Positions 47,457-56,828 are shown, counted from the stretch's first letter. The stretch is 64,000 nt of DNA from an uncultured Planktomarina sp. (GCA_905181815.1 CAJIZA010000003.1:62001-126000), one strand, 5' to 3'. The notes: generated by a model not told the origin, from the letters alone. A program made the numbers and translations.

Positions 47457-47728
47457 TAGCCAATGACTTTCTTCCACTGGCTCAACGTCACGCTTTCGAA
47501 CAATCCAGCCTTGTTATAGGGATCATTTTCCGCCCAAGCCTGCGCGGCGGCCATATTTTCAACCTCAAGAACAATCAGCGAGCCGCACATTTCCTCCGTA
47601 TCGTCCAAAAACGGACCCGCCATTTCAACAATGCCGGTCTCCTTAATATAGGCCAAATGCGCGTCACGCGTCTCCACACGCAGGTGCAGATGTCCAGGTT
47701 TATCGCGGGTGATAACAGCAATACGCAC
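47456..47728 (-). CDS. YciI-like protein
   Basis: The 90-residue protein starts at GTG 47728 (read MRIAVITRDKPGHL) after AAGGA. It matches the YciI/YCII dimeric ferredoxin-like fold with the conserved His and Asp in KPGHLHLRVETRDAHLAYI. The ending WAENDPYNKAGLFESV is the family signature. The GTG overlaps the gpsA stop by one base and its stop overlaps the EVE start by one. The function of this family is not known in this setting. Confidence 0.88.
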   Translation of the reverse strand: MRIAVITRDKPGHLHLRVETRDAHLAYIKETGIVEMAGPFLDDTEEMCGSLIVLEVENMAAAQAWAENDPYNKAGLFESVTLSQWKKVIG

Positions 47729-48693
47729 TATAGTTCCTTTCTGAGAGGCCGCGCCATGAGGGCTGCCAGAGCTTGCGACACAGTTATCGTTCCAGAACAC
47801 AGGCCCGCAACCGCTTTTGTAATCGGCATATCGATATCAAGCCGCTCCATAATAGGCAGAAGCGCCAACGCTGTGGTCCTGCCTTCCACAGTGACAGCGT
47901 TATCAAAAACCTTGCCCCGCCCAAGTGCGAGACCGAATTGATAGTTACGTGATTTCTCCGATGTGCAGGTGAGGCAAAGATCACCAAAGCCTGACAGACC
48001 CGCCAAGGTTTCTGGCTGCGCGCCAAGTTTAACCGCATAGCGCATGATTTCGGCCTGTCCGCGAGTGATTAGCGCCGCCCGCGCACTCTGCCCAAGCCCC
48101 GCGCCACTGGTGGCACCACAGGCGATGGCAATGACATTTTTCAACGCCCCACCAAGCTCAGCCCCGATGGGGTCCCTAGAGGTATAAAGCCGCAATGTTT
48201 CTGTAGACAAAGCCGCCTGCCACGCACTGACACCCTCGTGCGCCTCAGCTGCAAGGGTCATGGCTGTTGGCAAGCCACCCGCGATATCAACGGCAAAGCT
48301 TGGACCAGTCAGCAAGCCCGACGGGCCCGTCTTATAAACGGATCGCAACACCGAATAGCCACCCAGACCAGTCGTCAGATCCACCCCCTTGCTGCACCCA
48401 ATCAAAGGCTGACCAGCAAATAAGGGCACCAGATCCCTCAAAGCCGCATGGGTGGCTTGCAGTGGAATAGCACTCAATATGAAGTCCGCGCCCTGCAGGG
48501 CCATTTTGGCATCAGAAGTCACAGTGATATTTTCAACCAAGGTGATACCGGGCAACCGAGGTGATTTGCGGCTCTGCGCCATCTCATAGAGCGTTGCCCC
48601 ATCACGTCCCCAAAGTCGAACGTCATGGCGATCCGACAGGGCAACCGCCAGTGCTGTACCGAAGGCGCCGGCGCCCAGAATACACAAAGTCAT
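47728..48693 (-). CDS. gpsA: Glycerol-3-phosphate dehydrogenase (NAD(P)+)
   Basis: GpsA reduces dihydroxyacetone phosphate to sn-glycerol 3-phosphate for phospholipids. The 321 residues begin MTLCILGAGAFGTALAVAL. Other family marks are KGVDLTTG, LTGPSFAVDIAGGLPTAMTLA, GAELGGALKNVIAIACG with the catalytic Lys, and LSGFGDLCLTCTSEKSRNYQFG. The ATG 48693 gives the normal length; the open frame runs on into the divergent region. In many relatives tsaD precedes gpsA; here hemD lies divergently instead. Confidence 0.95.
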   Translation of the reverse strand: MTLCILGAGAFGTALAVALSDRHDVRLWGRDGATLYEMAQSRKSPRLPGITLVENITVTSDAKMALQGADFILSAIPLQATHAALRDLVPLFAGQPLIGCSKGVDLTTGLGGYSVLRSVYKTGPSGLLTGPSFAVDIAGGLPTAMTLAAEAHEGVSAWQAALSTETLRLYTSRDPIGAELGGALKNVIAIACGATSGAGLGQSARAALITRGQAEIMRYAVKLGAQPETLAGLSGFGDLCLTCTSEKSRNYQFGLALGRGKVFDNAVTVEGRTTALALLPIMERLDIDMPITKAVAGLCSGTITVSQALAALMARPLRKEL

Positions 48694-48792
48694 GACATGT
48701 CCTTTGATTTGCTCATTACTCGGCCCCTGTTGCGAAAATTTGTCCCAAGGCCTAACATCCTTGTAGTTCCTGCTCAATCCTACGGTAGACGA

Positions 48793-49497
48793 TTGCCCAA
48801 TATATTGCTCACACGCCCTCAAGCCCAAGCACGTCACTTTGCTGATGAGCTCATCGCGCAGGGTGTGCAGCCAAATCAGATCATAATTGACCCAATCATG
48901 AAGATCGCCCCGGTCGAGGCTCCCTGTGACATCTCAGCCTGTAAGGGATTGATCATCACCTCCGCCAACGCGCTGTCATATTTGCCCGTGGCACTCAGAG
49001 GGTCGCGGTTGCCATGCTATTGCGTCGGAGAATCCACCAGCCAAGCCGCGCGCGCGCTAGGGTTGGACGCATACCATTTGGCCGATACCGCCAGAGCGCT
49101 CTGCGACGCCCTGCCAACAGCGTGCCAAGAGGGACCGCTGCTGCATCTGCGGGGCGCCCATACAACCCTCGACATGGCGGAGCATTTTCCCAGCAACCCC
49201 TTGCCGGTTGAAAACCTCGTGGTCTATGAGCAAATCGCGCTTCCTCTACAGGCAGAAACCCATGAGAATTTGCGTCGATCCTCGCCCGTTATTTTGCCGA
49301 TTTTTTCTGCCCGCAGCGCCAAACTTCTCGGGAAACTTGCGTTGGATTGGCAGCCGCATTGGGCCGTGGCGCTGAGCCCCGCCATCGCCACCCTGTGCCA
49401 TGAGGCTGGCTTTGGTCAGATCACCACAGCCACCCAACCCAACAGACAAGCCATGGTGGCGGTCATAACACCGCTCGTGGATGTGAAGGGTGGTTGA
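48793..49497 (+). CDS. hemD: Uroporphyrinogen-III synthase
   Basis: HemD cyclises hydroxymethylbilane to uroporphyrinogen III, the precursor of heme and bacteriochlorophyll. The family start is usually a short leader then LLTRP; here LPNILLTRPQAQARHFADEL fits if TTG 48793 is the start (234 residues). An ATG at 48697 would add 32 residues that resemble no HemD. Other matches are LIITSANALSYLPVAL, CYCVGESTSQAARALG and LLHLRGAHTTLDMAE. hemC, its usual upstream partner, is absent here. It is followed by Mic60-like and hemY genes. Confidence 0.82.
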   Translation: MPNILLTRPQAQARHFADELIAQGVQPNQIIIDPIMKIAPVEAPCDISACKGLIITSANALSYLPVALRGSRLPCYCVGESTSQAARALGLDAYHLADTARALCDALPTACQEGPLLHLRGAHTTLDMAEHFPSNPLPVENLVVYEQIALPLQAETHENLRRSSPVILPIFSARSAKLLGKLALDWQPHWAVALSPAIATLCHEAGFGQITTATQPNRQAMVAVITPLVDVKGG

Positions 49498-49555
49498 GAG
49501 ATTTTGCCTAGGCGGGTAGGTTTGAACACAGGGCAAGAGACAAAAGGTAAAAAGT

Positions 49556-50671
49556 GTGTCAGATAAAGATCCTAAAGACGCAAACAAACGGTCCATTGAG
49601 GATGCTGAACTGGTGGAGCAATCGGAACCTGAGTCCGCTCCGCCAGAGGTCTCCGCGGCGCGCAACATTCCCAATAATTCGAAGTTTCAAGTCATATTGC
49701 CCTTTTTAGCTGGTGGAATTTTGGCCGGTGGGCTCGGCTTTGGCGCCGCAGTCCTACCTGCCTATTTCAACCCCTCAGATCCTCTGGCGCCCATCCTGTC
49801 TGCGCAAGATACCCTCACTGAGCAGCTGGCGCAGCAAGGGGCGCAGATTAAGCAAATCGAAGCCAAGCCCGCACCGAAAGATCACACTGACACACTCTTT
49901 GCCATGACGGAGGCTATCGAAACGCTGCGCCGTGACATCGACCAGCTGCAAGCTAAAATTGAAGCACAGATGCGAGCGCTAGCCCTTAGACTTGAAGAGG
50001 TGGAAAAGCAACCATTGGCGCAGAGCGTCTCTCCCCGAGCCATCGAAGCCTATGAACGCGAGCTGGGCCAATTGCGCAGCGATCTGGCGCAGGTTGTGCA
50101 ATCGGCAAGCGCCCAGATAGAGCAAACAAAAGCCAAAACAGAAAAGCTGCAAAAAACCACCGACGCCCGCGCGCGGACCGGCACCATCACCGCGGCGCTC
50201 AATGGCATCAGAGCCGCAGCCAAAAATGGCGCCGGCTATCAAACTGCCCTCTCTGATTTGATCACCACCACAGAGATTGACCTACCCAAAGCCTTAAAGG
50301 CCCATGCCAAGGACGGCGTGGCTCAATTGGGAAGTTTGCAAGATAGTTTTTCCCCAGCGGCGCGGGCCAGTTTGAGGGCGATACGTATGGCTGAAGGGCC
50401 TCAAACGGGAGAGAACCGCCTTGTCGCCTTTCTGAAAACCCAATTTGGCGTCCGGTCTTTAGAGCCGCAGCCGGGCAATTCAGCAGAGGCTGTGCTGTCG
50501 CGCGCGGAAGCGGCAGTAACCAGGGGTGATCTAAATGCGGCTCTTTCAGAGCTGTCTACCCTGCCGCAACTGGGCCAAGATCACCTACAAGATTGGATCG
50601 CCGCTGCGCAAAGCCACGTGGCCTTGCAAGCCGCGCTTGCGGAACTGTCCAACACCCTACGCGGCAATTGA
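49556..50671 (+). CDS. Mitofilin/Mic60-like inner-membrane protein (COG4223)
   Basis: Alphaproteobacterial Mic60 homologues shape the inner membrane and are encoded beside hem genes. The 371 residues have an acidic N-terminal tail, one helix (FQVILPFLAGGILAGGLGFGAAV, near residues 43-65), and a long coiled coil (about 85-205, rich in Gln, Glu and Lys) followed by a helical C-domain. The GTG at 49556 is preceded by AAAGGTAAA. hemY follows after 10 bases. The order hemD-Mic60-hemY is typical of the group. Confidence 0.82.
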   Translation: MSDKDPKDANKRSIEDAELVEQSEPESAPPEVSAARNIPNNSKFQVILPFLAGGILAGGLGFGAAVLPAYFNPSDPLAPILSAQDTLTEQLAQQGAQIKQIEAKPAPKDHTDTLFAMTEAIETLRRDIDQLQAKIEAQMRALALRLEEVEKQPLAQSVSPRAIEAYERELGQLRSDLAQVVQSASAQIEQTKAKTEKLQKTTDARARTGTITAALNGIRAAAKNGAGYQTALSDLITTTEIDLPKALKAHAKDGVAQLGSLQDSFSPAARASLRAIRMAEGPQTGENRLVAFLKTQFGVRSLEPQPGNSAEAVLSRAEAAVTRGDLNAALSELSTLPQLGQDHLQDWIAAAQSHVALQAALAELSNTLRGN

Positions 50672-50681
50672 GGAAAATAGA

Positions 50682-52157
50682 ATGCTTTGGTCCCTCATAA
50701 AAATCCTAAGTTTTGTGGCCATGGTGATGCTCGTCAGCTTTGGCGCGGGCCGGTTGATGGAGGCCCAAGGGGGCGTCACAATTGAATATGCCGGATTTGA
50801 ATTGTCCTTCGGTGCGCTGCAAGCTGCCCTATTGTTTCTGGGTTTGCTGATAACCCTTTGGCTTCTACTCAAGCTCTTTGGTTTGGCAATTGCGCTTTTG
50901 CGGTTTATCAATGGCGATGAAACCGCCCTGTCGCGCTATTTCGATCGCAACAGAGAGCACCGCGGGTTTGAAGCTCTTTCCGATGGGTTAATGGCTCTGG
51001 CCAGTGGTGATGGCCGCGATGCAATGGCGAAGGCAAAAAAAGCAGATCGCCTGCTGAACCGCTCAGATTTGACCAATTTGATCGTGGCACAGGCCGCCGT
51101 GGCCAATGGGGATCGACAGACTGCCGAGGCGACCTATAAAAAATTGCTTAAAGAACCAAAAACCCGTTTTGTTGGCACCTATGGCTTGCTGCAACAACAT
51201 TTGCAGGATGGGGACACCGAGGTGGCGCTGAAACTGGCCGAACATGCTTTTGCACTCAAGCCGCAGCATGGCGAAACGCAGGATGTCTTGCTCAAGCTAC
51301 AAGCGGGCCAAGAAGATTGGCACGGGGTCCGAGCAACCCTGACCGCCAAGCTGAAACATGGGACTTTGCCAAAAGATGTGCACAAACGCCGCGATGCTGT
51401 CTTTGCTCTTTCACAGGCCCGTGATTTGCGCGCAGAGGGCAAGTTAGAAGAGGCACAGAGTTATGCGGTTGAAGCCAATCGACTTGCACCCGGCTTGGTG
51501 CCCGCCGCCCTGCTGGCAGCCGAAGGCTATCGAGAACAAAACAATGGGAAACAGGCAAGTCGCATTCTGCGCGCTGCTTGGCAATTGGCGCCACATCCAG
51601 AACTCGCTGCCGGTTTTGCGGCCCTCGCCCCGGATGAAGCCCCAACGGCACGCCTCAAACGGTTTGCACAGTTTGCCAAAGGCACGGAACCTCACGCGGA
51701 AACGAAAATGCTGATGGCTGAACTTCATGTCGCCCTGGCCGATTTTGATGGGGCCCGGCAGGCGCTTGGAGAACATGCAAAGACAGATCCAACTATGCGC
51801 GCGCTGACCATTCTCGCGGCCATCGAGCGCGGCGACGGAGCCGATGATCAATCTGTACGCCAGCTTTTGACCCAAGCCATTTCCGCCCAGCGCAACCCAC
51901 AATGGATTTGCGAAAACTGTGGACATGTGCATCACGATTGGGAGCCGGTCTGTCTTAATTGTGAAGCCATAGACAGCATCGCTTGGAAGCACCCACCAAT
52001 GTCCGAGGCGGTAAGCCCAGACATGCTGCCTTTGATCGTTGGTCATATGGCGCAGGGAGCTGCGAATCTTCCACCTCTCTTAGAGCCGGAGGGCTTAATC
52101 CAACCAGGCGAGGACGCAGCAAAAACGGTTACTGATGATATGCCGCTTAAAAAATAA
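50682..52157 (+). CDS. hemY: HemY-type TPR protein of heme biosynthesis
   Basis: HemY in this sense is an inner-membrane TPR protein linked to protoporphyrin/heme synthesis, not the oxidase. The 491 residues start MLWSLIKILSFVAMVMLVSFGAG, with a second helix at LQAALLFLGLLITLWLLLKLFGLAIALL. TPR-like repeats fill about 110-390. A zinc-ribbon-like segment, ICENCGHVHHDWEPVCLNC, lies near 410, as in other alphaproteobacterial HemY. The ATG at 50682 follows GAGGAAAA. Its 3' end overlaps the ArsR-type gene on the other strand by 11 bases. Confidence 0.9.
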   Translation: MLWSLIKILSFVAMVMLVSFGAGRLMEAQGGVTIEYAGFELSFGALQAALLFLGLLITLWLLLKLFGLAIALLRFINGDETALSRYFDRNREHRGFEALSDGLMALASGDGRDAMAKAKKADRLLNRSDLTNLIVAQAAVANGDRQTAEATYKKLLKEPKTRFVGTYGLLQQHLQDGDTEVALKLAEHAFALKPQHGETQDVLLKLQAGQEDWHGVRATLTAKLKHGTLPKDVHKRRDAVFALSQARDLRAEGKLEEAQSYAVEANRLAPGLVPAALLAAEGYREQNNGKQASRILRAAWQLAPHPELAAGFAALAPDEAPTARLKRFAQFAKGTEPHAETKMLMAELHVALADFDGARQALGEHAKTDPTMRALTILAAIERGDGADDQSVRQLLTQAISAQRNPQWICENCGHVHHDWEPVCLNCEAIDSIAWKHPPMSEAVSPDMLPLIVGHMAQGAANLPPLLEPEGLIQPGEDAAKTVTDDMPLKK

Positions 52158-52476
52158 GCTCGCTGCAGTATAAGCCATGCAAGACTTCCAACACGGCCGC
52201 CACATGCTCGCCTTTCAAGGAATAATATATGGTTTGCTTTTCACGCCGGGTGTTCACCAGCTCTGAGTCACGCAGCTTGCGCAAATGGTGCGACATAGCC
52301 GGCTGTGACAGGCTCGCATTGATCGCCAACTCCTGAACACTTTTTTCGCCGCCAAGCATGGTGCAAAGGATCCGCAGCCGTGCAGGATGCGACAGCATCT
52401 CCATCAACCGCGCAGCTTCGGAGATCTGAGGCTCCAACCTTTCAAAATCTAAATCCGTAACATTAATCTTTCCCAT
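52147..52476 (-). CDS. ArsR-family regulator, SqrR/BigR-like
   Basis: The 109-residue protein has a winged helix: LSHPARLRILCTML, SVQELAINASLSQPAMSHHLRKLRDSELV and RREKQTIYYSL. The arsenic/metal CxC site of classical ArsR is absent. Two Cys occur, C38 in ILCTM and C104 in LYCSE, 66 residues apart. In the persulfide sensors SqrR (C41/C107) and BigR the spacing is the same. I infer a sulfide or redox-responsive repressor. It lies 117 bases from bchO at the cluster edge, on the same strand. Confidence 0.85.
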   Translation of the reverse strand: MGKINVTDLDFERLEPQISEAARLMEMLSHPARLRILCTMLGGEKSVQELAINASLSQPAMSHHLRKLRDSELVNTRREKQTIYYSLKGEHVAAVLEVLHGLYCSELIF

Positions 52477-52593
52477 AGGCGGAGATTCTATGCAAAAAAC
52501 TCCTTTTATACAAGATATTTTAAGGTTTAGATGATAGTTGCAACTTCAGATTGACGACTGTGATCAGGTGAGGATTGCTCTTCTCGGCCGGCC

Positions 52594-53466
52594 TTATTTC
52601 ACGGAGGCGTCACCGAAATTCAACAGTGGAGTGATGCAGTTGGCGATGGTGGCAGCGTCCTCTTCATGCGCGAGATGCCCAAGATTGGACAAGGTTTGGT
52701 AATCTGCATTAGGCAGCAATGCAGCAGCCCTTTGGGACGTTACGCAGGGCACAGCAAGATCATTGGAAGAGGCGATCAGATGGGTTTCTGCTTGAAGACT
52801 CGGCAACCGCGCCAAAAGCGGTTCAAGATCCCATTGTGCCATCATTTGCATGGTGGCACCAATATGAGAGCGGCTGCGCATCAACTCTTTATAGAATTCT
52901 AAATCTCCCGCCACGAGATCTGAACCAGTGCCTTTGAGAATACGGTCAACTGTGTTTTCATGACCGGCAATTTTACTCAGGACACTGCTGGAGAACGGCA
53001 GGTTAGCGATGGCCTTTGCCAAGAGCGGGAACAAAACCCCAGCCACACCACGAAAGTGATCAAGCGCAGCGTTGATTCCGATAACTTTGAAGTCAAACTT
53101 CGCAAGCCCCACAAGGCGCAGTGCAATTGCAGCGCCCGCGGAGTGGCCAATAATGACCTTGGGCTCGAGATCAAGCGCAGTCAAACAGCTCAGTAAGTCT
53201 TCGGCCATATGATCCAACCCGCAACGTTGCTGTGCACCCAAACGTGTAAAGCCTTGACCCGGCAAATCCACCATAATCACGCGGTATCTATCCGTTAGGA
53301 ATGGTACGAGGTGTTGCCAGCTGTGGGTTGTACTGCCGGCTCCATGAATAAGCAGGATCACCGGCCCGGTTCCAATATCCTGAATATGCCATAAATGCGG
53401 TTTTTGCAGCGTAAACTGTGAGTACTGCGCAAAGGGCCAATAATGCTGTGCTTGCTGCCAATTCAT
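52594..53466 (-). CDS. bchO: BchO, alpha/beta hydrolase of bacteriochlorophyll synthesis
   Basis: BchO is an accessory protein linked to magnesium chelatase. The 290 residues have the alpha/beta hydrolase pattern: LLIHGAGSTTHSWQHLVPFL (oxyanion region), nucleophile elbow VIIGHSAGAAIALRL and LGHLAHEEDAATIA with the late His. Its start overlaps the bchD stop by four bases, so it is coupled to crtA-bchI-bchD. Confidence 0.93.
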   Translation of the reverse strand: MNWQQAQHYWPFAQYSQFTLQKPHLWHIQDIGTGPVILLIHGAGSTTHSWQHLVPFLTDRYRVIMVDLPGQGFTRLGAQQRCGLDHMAEDLLSCLTALDLEPKVIIGHSAGAAIALRLVGLAKFDFKVIGINAALDHFRGVAGVLFPLLAKAIANLPFSSSVLSKIAGHENTVDRILKGTGSDLVAGDLEFYKELMRSRSHIGATMQMMAQWDLEPLLARLPSLQAETHLIASSNDLAVPCVTSQRAAALLPNADYQTLSNLGHLAHEEDAATIANCITPLLNFGDASVK

Positions 53467-55118
53467 CCCGAATGCGCCAAAACAGAAGAAACTGCACCGG
53501 ACACTGTTTTTGCATCCGAGCGGGGCAAAGCAATGTAGTTTGCCCGCATTTTCCCAGCCAAGGTTTGCAGTGTTTTTTCCGGCCGGATGGTTGTATCGAT
53601 AACCAAAGCCGGGATCTGCGCCTCAGCAATTTTTTGTGCCAACATCAGAGCGTCCACCGCCGCTTGTGCCCGGTCATTGGATCCATCAAGCGCAACATTG
53701 GCACGCCCATCAGTCAGCAAAATCAACGTCGGCGTCAGCCCATTGCGCCGTTCTTGCAACGCAAGATTAAACGCGGCGGCCAGCCCGGCGGCCAATGGCG
53801 TGGCCCCTCCACCAGGGAGCGCGGCCAGCCGCTTTTTTGTTTGCACGAGTGATCTTGTTGGAGGCAATAATGCCTCAGATCCCGTTCCGCGGAACGCGTA
53901 GAGCGCAACATGATCCCTTCGGGCATAAGCCTCGCCAAGCAGCAATTCGACTGCGCCCTTGGCCTCAGCCAAACGAGCAACGGCTGCCGAACCTGACGCA
54001 TCTACCGTGAAAATAAGCAGGCGGTCTGATTGAATTTCGTAACATTTGTGGCGCAAATCAGAAGCTTTAAAAATCGGTCCCACGGCCTCGGGATTTGCTG
54101 CCTTGCGCAGAGTTTGCCAAGGAATTGCAGCCCGCAAAGTGGCCACGAGATCAACCCGGGCCCCACTGTTTTTGGGGCCCAATCTAGCCGGCAAGGGACG
54201 CCCGCGGTGATTCCCTTTGCGGCGCGCGCCAGATCCCGAGCCAGACGCAGGCTGTTTTACCGCACTTTGTAACTGAGCCAAAACGCCCGATGGCAGCACA
54301 GCCTTAACGGCTTCGATCATTAAATCATTGGGCGGTATGGCTTGGTTCGCATCTTGAGGCGCCTCAGCTGAGTTTGTCTCTTCAGGTTGTGCCTCCGGCT
54401 CTGGATCCTGAGGCAAGCGCGTGGCCCGATGTGGGTAAACCAGCATTACGGCCACCTTTAAATCTTCTTCCGTCACCTCATATCGGGCGTGAAAGGCGGC
54501 ATGAGCTTGCGCCGCGTAACGCAGCAAGAGCGGAGCACGCAGGCTTGAAATGCCGAGTGAAGCGGCCAGAGCAACAGCCTCCTCCACCAAATCAGCCGGC
54601 AGAATCACACCACTGACCGCTGCGCGGATGTCTTCCAATGACCTGGGCAATGTGATGGGTGATAAATCTTGCAGGGCCAAATCGTCTAGGGTGATATGAA
54701 AAGCCAGGCGATCTGTCAGCGCAGCCGGCAGGCCATCCCCCTCCTCCACGCCTTCATCCAAGGCAATCAGAGCATGCCCACGGCCAGCCTCTAAGGCTTG
54801 ACATATTCGTGCAGAAAACTGTGGTGCGCTGCGCTCTGCCATGGGAAGAACGAACAATGACGGTGCGCAGTCAAAAATACTTTTGCGCGTCACCAATTGG
54901 CGCCCCGCCAAGGAGGCGGTTAAATCAATATCACCGTTGAGAACCTCGACCGTCATGTGATGCTGCAACTTAACCTTGGGGATATCAAGCGCTTGAACGG
55001 CGGCAAGCATTGCGGCTTGAGCTGGGCCGGCGCGGGCACGAATAACCAAGCCCCCAAGCCTTTGGGGATCTATCGCAAGGAGCGTAATCGCCAGCTGCGC
55101 CCTCTCCCAAAGAGTCAT
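53463..55118 (-). CDS. bchD: Magnesium chelatase subunit D
   Basis: BchD is the middle subunit that joins BchI ATPase rings to BchH in inserting Mg into protoporphyrin IX. The 551 residues contain a degenerate AAA+ domain without Walker A (about 1-240), an acidic Pro/Glu linker (PEPEAQPEETNSAEAP near 240), and a C-terminal VWA domain. The MIDAS motif is DASGS in FTVDASGSAAVARLAE, completed by the Thr in GGGATPLAAGL and LLTDGRANV. It starts two bases from the bchI stop and overlaps bchO. Confidence 0.96.
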   Translation of the reverse strand: MTLWERAQLAITLLAIDPQRLGGLVIRARAGPAQAAMLAAVQALDIPKVKLQHHMTVEVLNGDIDLTASLAGRQLVTRKSIFDCAPSLFVLPMAERSAPQFSARICQALEAGRGHALIALDEGVEEGDGLPAALTDRLAFHITLDDLALQDLSPITLPRSLEDIRAAVSGVILPADLVEEAVALAASLGISSLRAPLLLRYAAQAHAAFHARYEVTEEDLKVAVMLVYPHRATRLPQDPEPEAQPEETNSAEAPQDANQAIPPNDLMIEAVKAVLPSGVLAQLQSAVKQPASGSGSGARRKGNHRGRPLPARLGPKNSGARVDLVATLRAAIPWQTLRKAANPEAVGPIFKASDLRHKCYEIQSDRLLIFTVDASGSAAVARLAEAKGAVELLLGEAYARRDHVALYAFRGTGSEALLPPTRSLVQTKKRLAALPGGGATPLAAGLAAAFNLALQERRNGLTPTLILLTDGRANVALDGSNDRAQAAVDALMLAQKIAEAQIPALVIDTTIRPEKTLQTLAGKMRANYIALPRSDAKTVSGAVSSVLAHSG

Positions 55119-55119
55119 A

Positions 55120-56127
55120 TCAATCGCCTAAAATTTCTGCGACCGTCCGCGCCACTCGACTGCTTGAGCCAGACTCGTCCAAAGGATCCCGGCGCAATCT
55201 ATGACGCAGGGCCAACACGGCGGTCTTGCGGATATGATCATCCGTGACGGCCGCATCACCTGCAAACGCAGCTAAGGCCCGCGCGGCTTTCAAAAGTGTC
55301 AACTCCCCGCGCAACCCGTCCGAACCCAACGCGATACAAAGCTCAGCGACGCGGCGCAGGGCGCTATCCGGAGTTTGCAAATCTCCCAAAGCTGCGCGCG
55401 CGGCGACAATGCGCGCCCGCAAAGTGGCATCTTCCGACTGCCAATGTGCAATAAAAGCCTCATGGTCATTTTCATAAGCGTCGCGACGCTTTATGACTTC
55501 AATTCTTTCATCAATACTTGTGGAGGACAGCACATCGACAGACAATCCAAAGCGATCCATCAATTGCGGTCGCAATTCGCCCTCTTCCGGGTTGCCAGAT
55601 CCAACCAGTACAAAACGCGCTGCGTGGCGGATGGAAAGGCCCTCGCGTTCCACGACATTTTCACCCGATTGCGCCACATCCAGCAAGAGATCCACAATGT
55701 GATCTTCAAGAAGATTCACCTCATCTATATAAAGATACCCGCGGTTCGCTTGTGCAAATAGACCGGGCTGAAAGGCTTTCTCTCCCTTGGTTAATGCTTT
55801 TTCGATATCTAGCGCCCCTGTGACACGATCCTCCGACGCACCCAAAGGAAGATCCACGACAGGCGTGGCAATACTTTGGACGCTCGCATCCGATATATCG
55901 GACCACGCGGGGCAATCTTTGACGTCAGCACTGTTCACCGGACAGGCTTTTACAGCGAGGATCGGCGGCAACAATCCAGCCAAAGCCCGCACCGCCGTGG
56001 ATTTACCGGTGCCACGCTCTCCAAAGACAAGAACACCTGCGATCGATGGATCAATGGCGGTTAACACCATGGCCAGTTTCATATCATCCTGTCCAACAAT
56101 GGCTGAAAAAGGAAAAGGCTGCTTCAT
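55120..56127 (-). CDS. bchI: Magnesium chelatase ATPase subunit I
   Basis: BchI is the AAA+ ATPase of magnesium chelatase. The 335 residues carry FPFSAIVGQDDMKLAMVLTAID, Walker A in VFGERGTGKSTAVRALAGLLP (near residue 38), Walker B in GYLYIDEVNLLEDHIVDLLLDVA, and sensor/arginine-finger regions in VGSGNPEEGELRPQLMDRFGL. The start ATG 56127 overlaps the crtA stop by four bases (ATGA). It is part of crtA-bchI-bchD-bchO. Confidence 0.97.
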   Translation of the reverse strand: MKQPFPFSAIVGQDDMKLAMVLTAIDPSIAGVLVFGERGTGKSTAVRALAGLLPPILAVKACPVNSADVKDCPAWSDISDASVQSIATPVVDLPLGASEDRVTGALDIEKALTKGEKAFQPGLFAQANRGYLYIDEVNLLEDHIVDLLLDVAQSGENVVEREGLSIRHAARFVLVGSGNPEEGELRPQLMDRFGLSVDVLSSTSIDERIEVIKRRDAYENDHEAFIAHWQSEDATLRARIVAARAALGDLQTPDSALRRVAELCIALGSDGLRGELTLLKAARALAAFAGDAAVTDDHIRKTAVLALRHRLRRDPLDESGSSSRVARTVAEILGD

Positions 56128-56828
56128 AAGATATCCAGTTTTTTTAGAGGGGAATCGCCGTCCCAAGTGCCTGTGTCCGCGATGAGGGTAAACCGGGCGT
56201 AGAGTTCTTCTTTGAACCATCCCTCCATCCGCACCGCTTGAATGGCCCGCGCATGATGCCCTTTGCGTGCAAAATTGTTCATATGTTCCAAGCTGGGCCA
56301 TATGGAGAAGGTCACCTGTTGAAACCAGGGCACCTCACCAATGCCGATCTTGAAAACAACATTGGGATCTTGGCCAATCACCTGCGAGATATTAGGGACA
56401 CGTCGCCAAAATCGAGCCAGGTTTTGCGGCCGCAGCGTGGCGCGTGTGATCACCGCAAGCGGGCCATTCTGACTTTGATTCGTCGTGGAAAACGGAGTTT
56501 CGCCCGACCACTTGCCCCGCGCTGTCTCCGCTTCCATAAAAACTGTCCAATTTTCGATGGCATGCTGACGGTAGCGTGCGAAGATGGCGCTCTCTTGCAA
56601 GCTGCGCTCCGCGGTTTGCCGATCCGGCCAAGTTGCCAGAATGGCGTAAACAGATACATTGGGTTTGGGCGTAAAGCCTTCATTGGAGCCTGATCCAAAT
56701 AATTTCCAGAATCCAATACCCGGTATGCGCGACATTTGCCCTCTAGCCAGACCCATCATTGCGAAGGCCCAAAGTCGCGAGCGAACTGACCCAAAACGAA
56801 AGAAACTAATTGTGACGATCTGCGTCAT
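56124..56828 (-). CDS. crtA: Spheroidene monooxygenase
   Basis: CrtA oxidises spheroidene to spheroidenone using O2, making the keto-carotenoid of aerobic cells. The 234 residues begin MTQIVTISFFRFGSVRSRLWAF and continue with FWKLFGSGSNEGFTPKPN, WTVFMEAETARGKWSG and FKIGIGEVPWFQQVTFSIWPS, all typical of CrtA. ATG 56828 gives the normal length; the open frame upstream enters the shared control region with crtI. It is first in the minus-strand crtA-bchIDO operon. Confidence 0.94.
   Translation of the reverse strand: MTQIVTISFFRFGSVRSRLWAFAMMGLARGQMSRIPGIGFWKLFGSGSNEGFTPKPNVSVYAILATWPDRQTAERSLQESAIFARYRQHAIENWTVFMEAETARGKWSGETPFSTTNQSQNGPLAVITRATLRPQNLARFWRRVPNISQVIGQDPNVVFKIGIGEVPWFQQVTFSIWPSLEHMNNFARKGHHARAIQAVRMEGWFKEELYARFTLIADTGTWDGDSPLKKLDIL

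Noticed and set aside
51444-52046. 200-residue minus-strand open frame inside hemY
   Set aside because: It lies fully within hemY, has no family match, and the hemY frame has all expected motifs.
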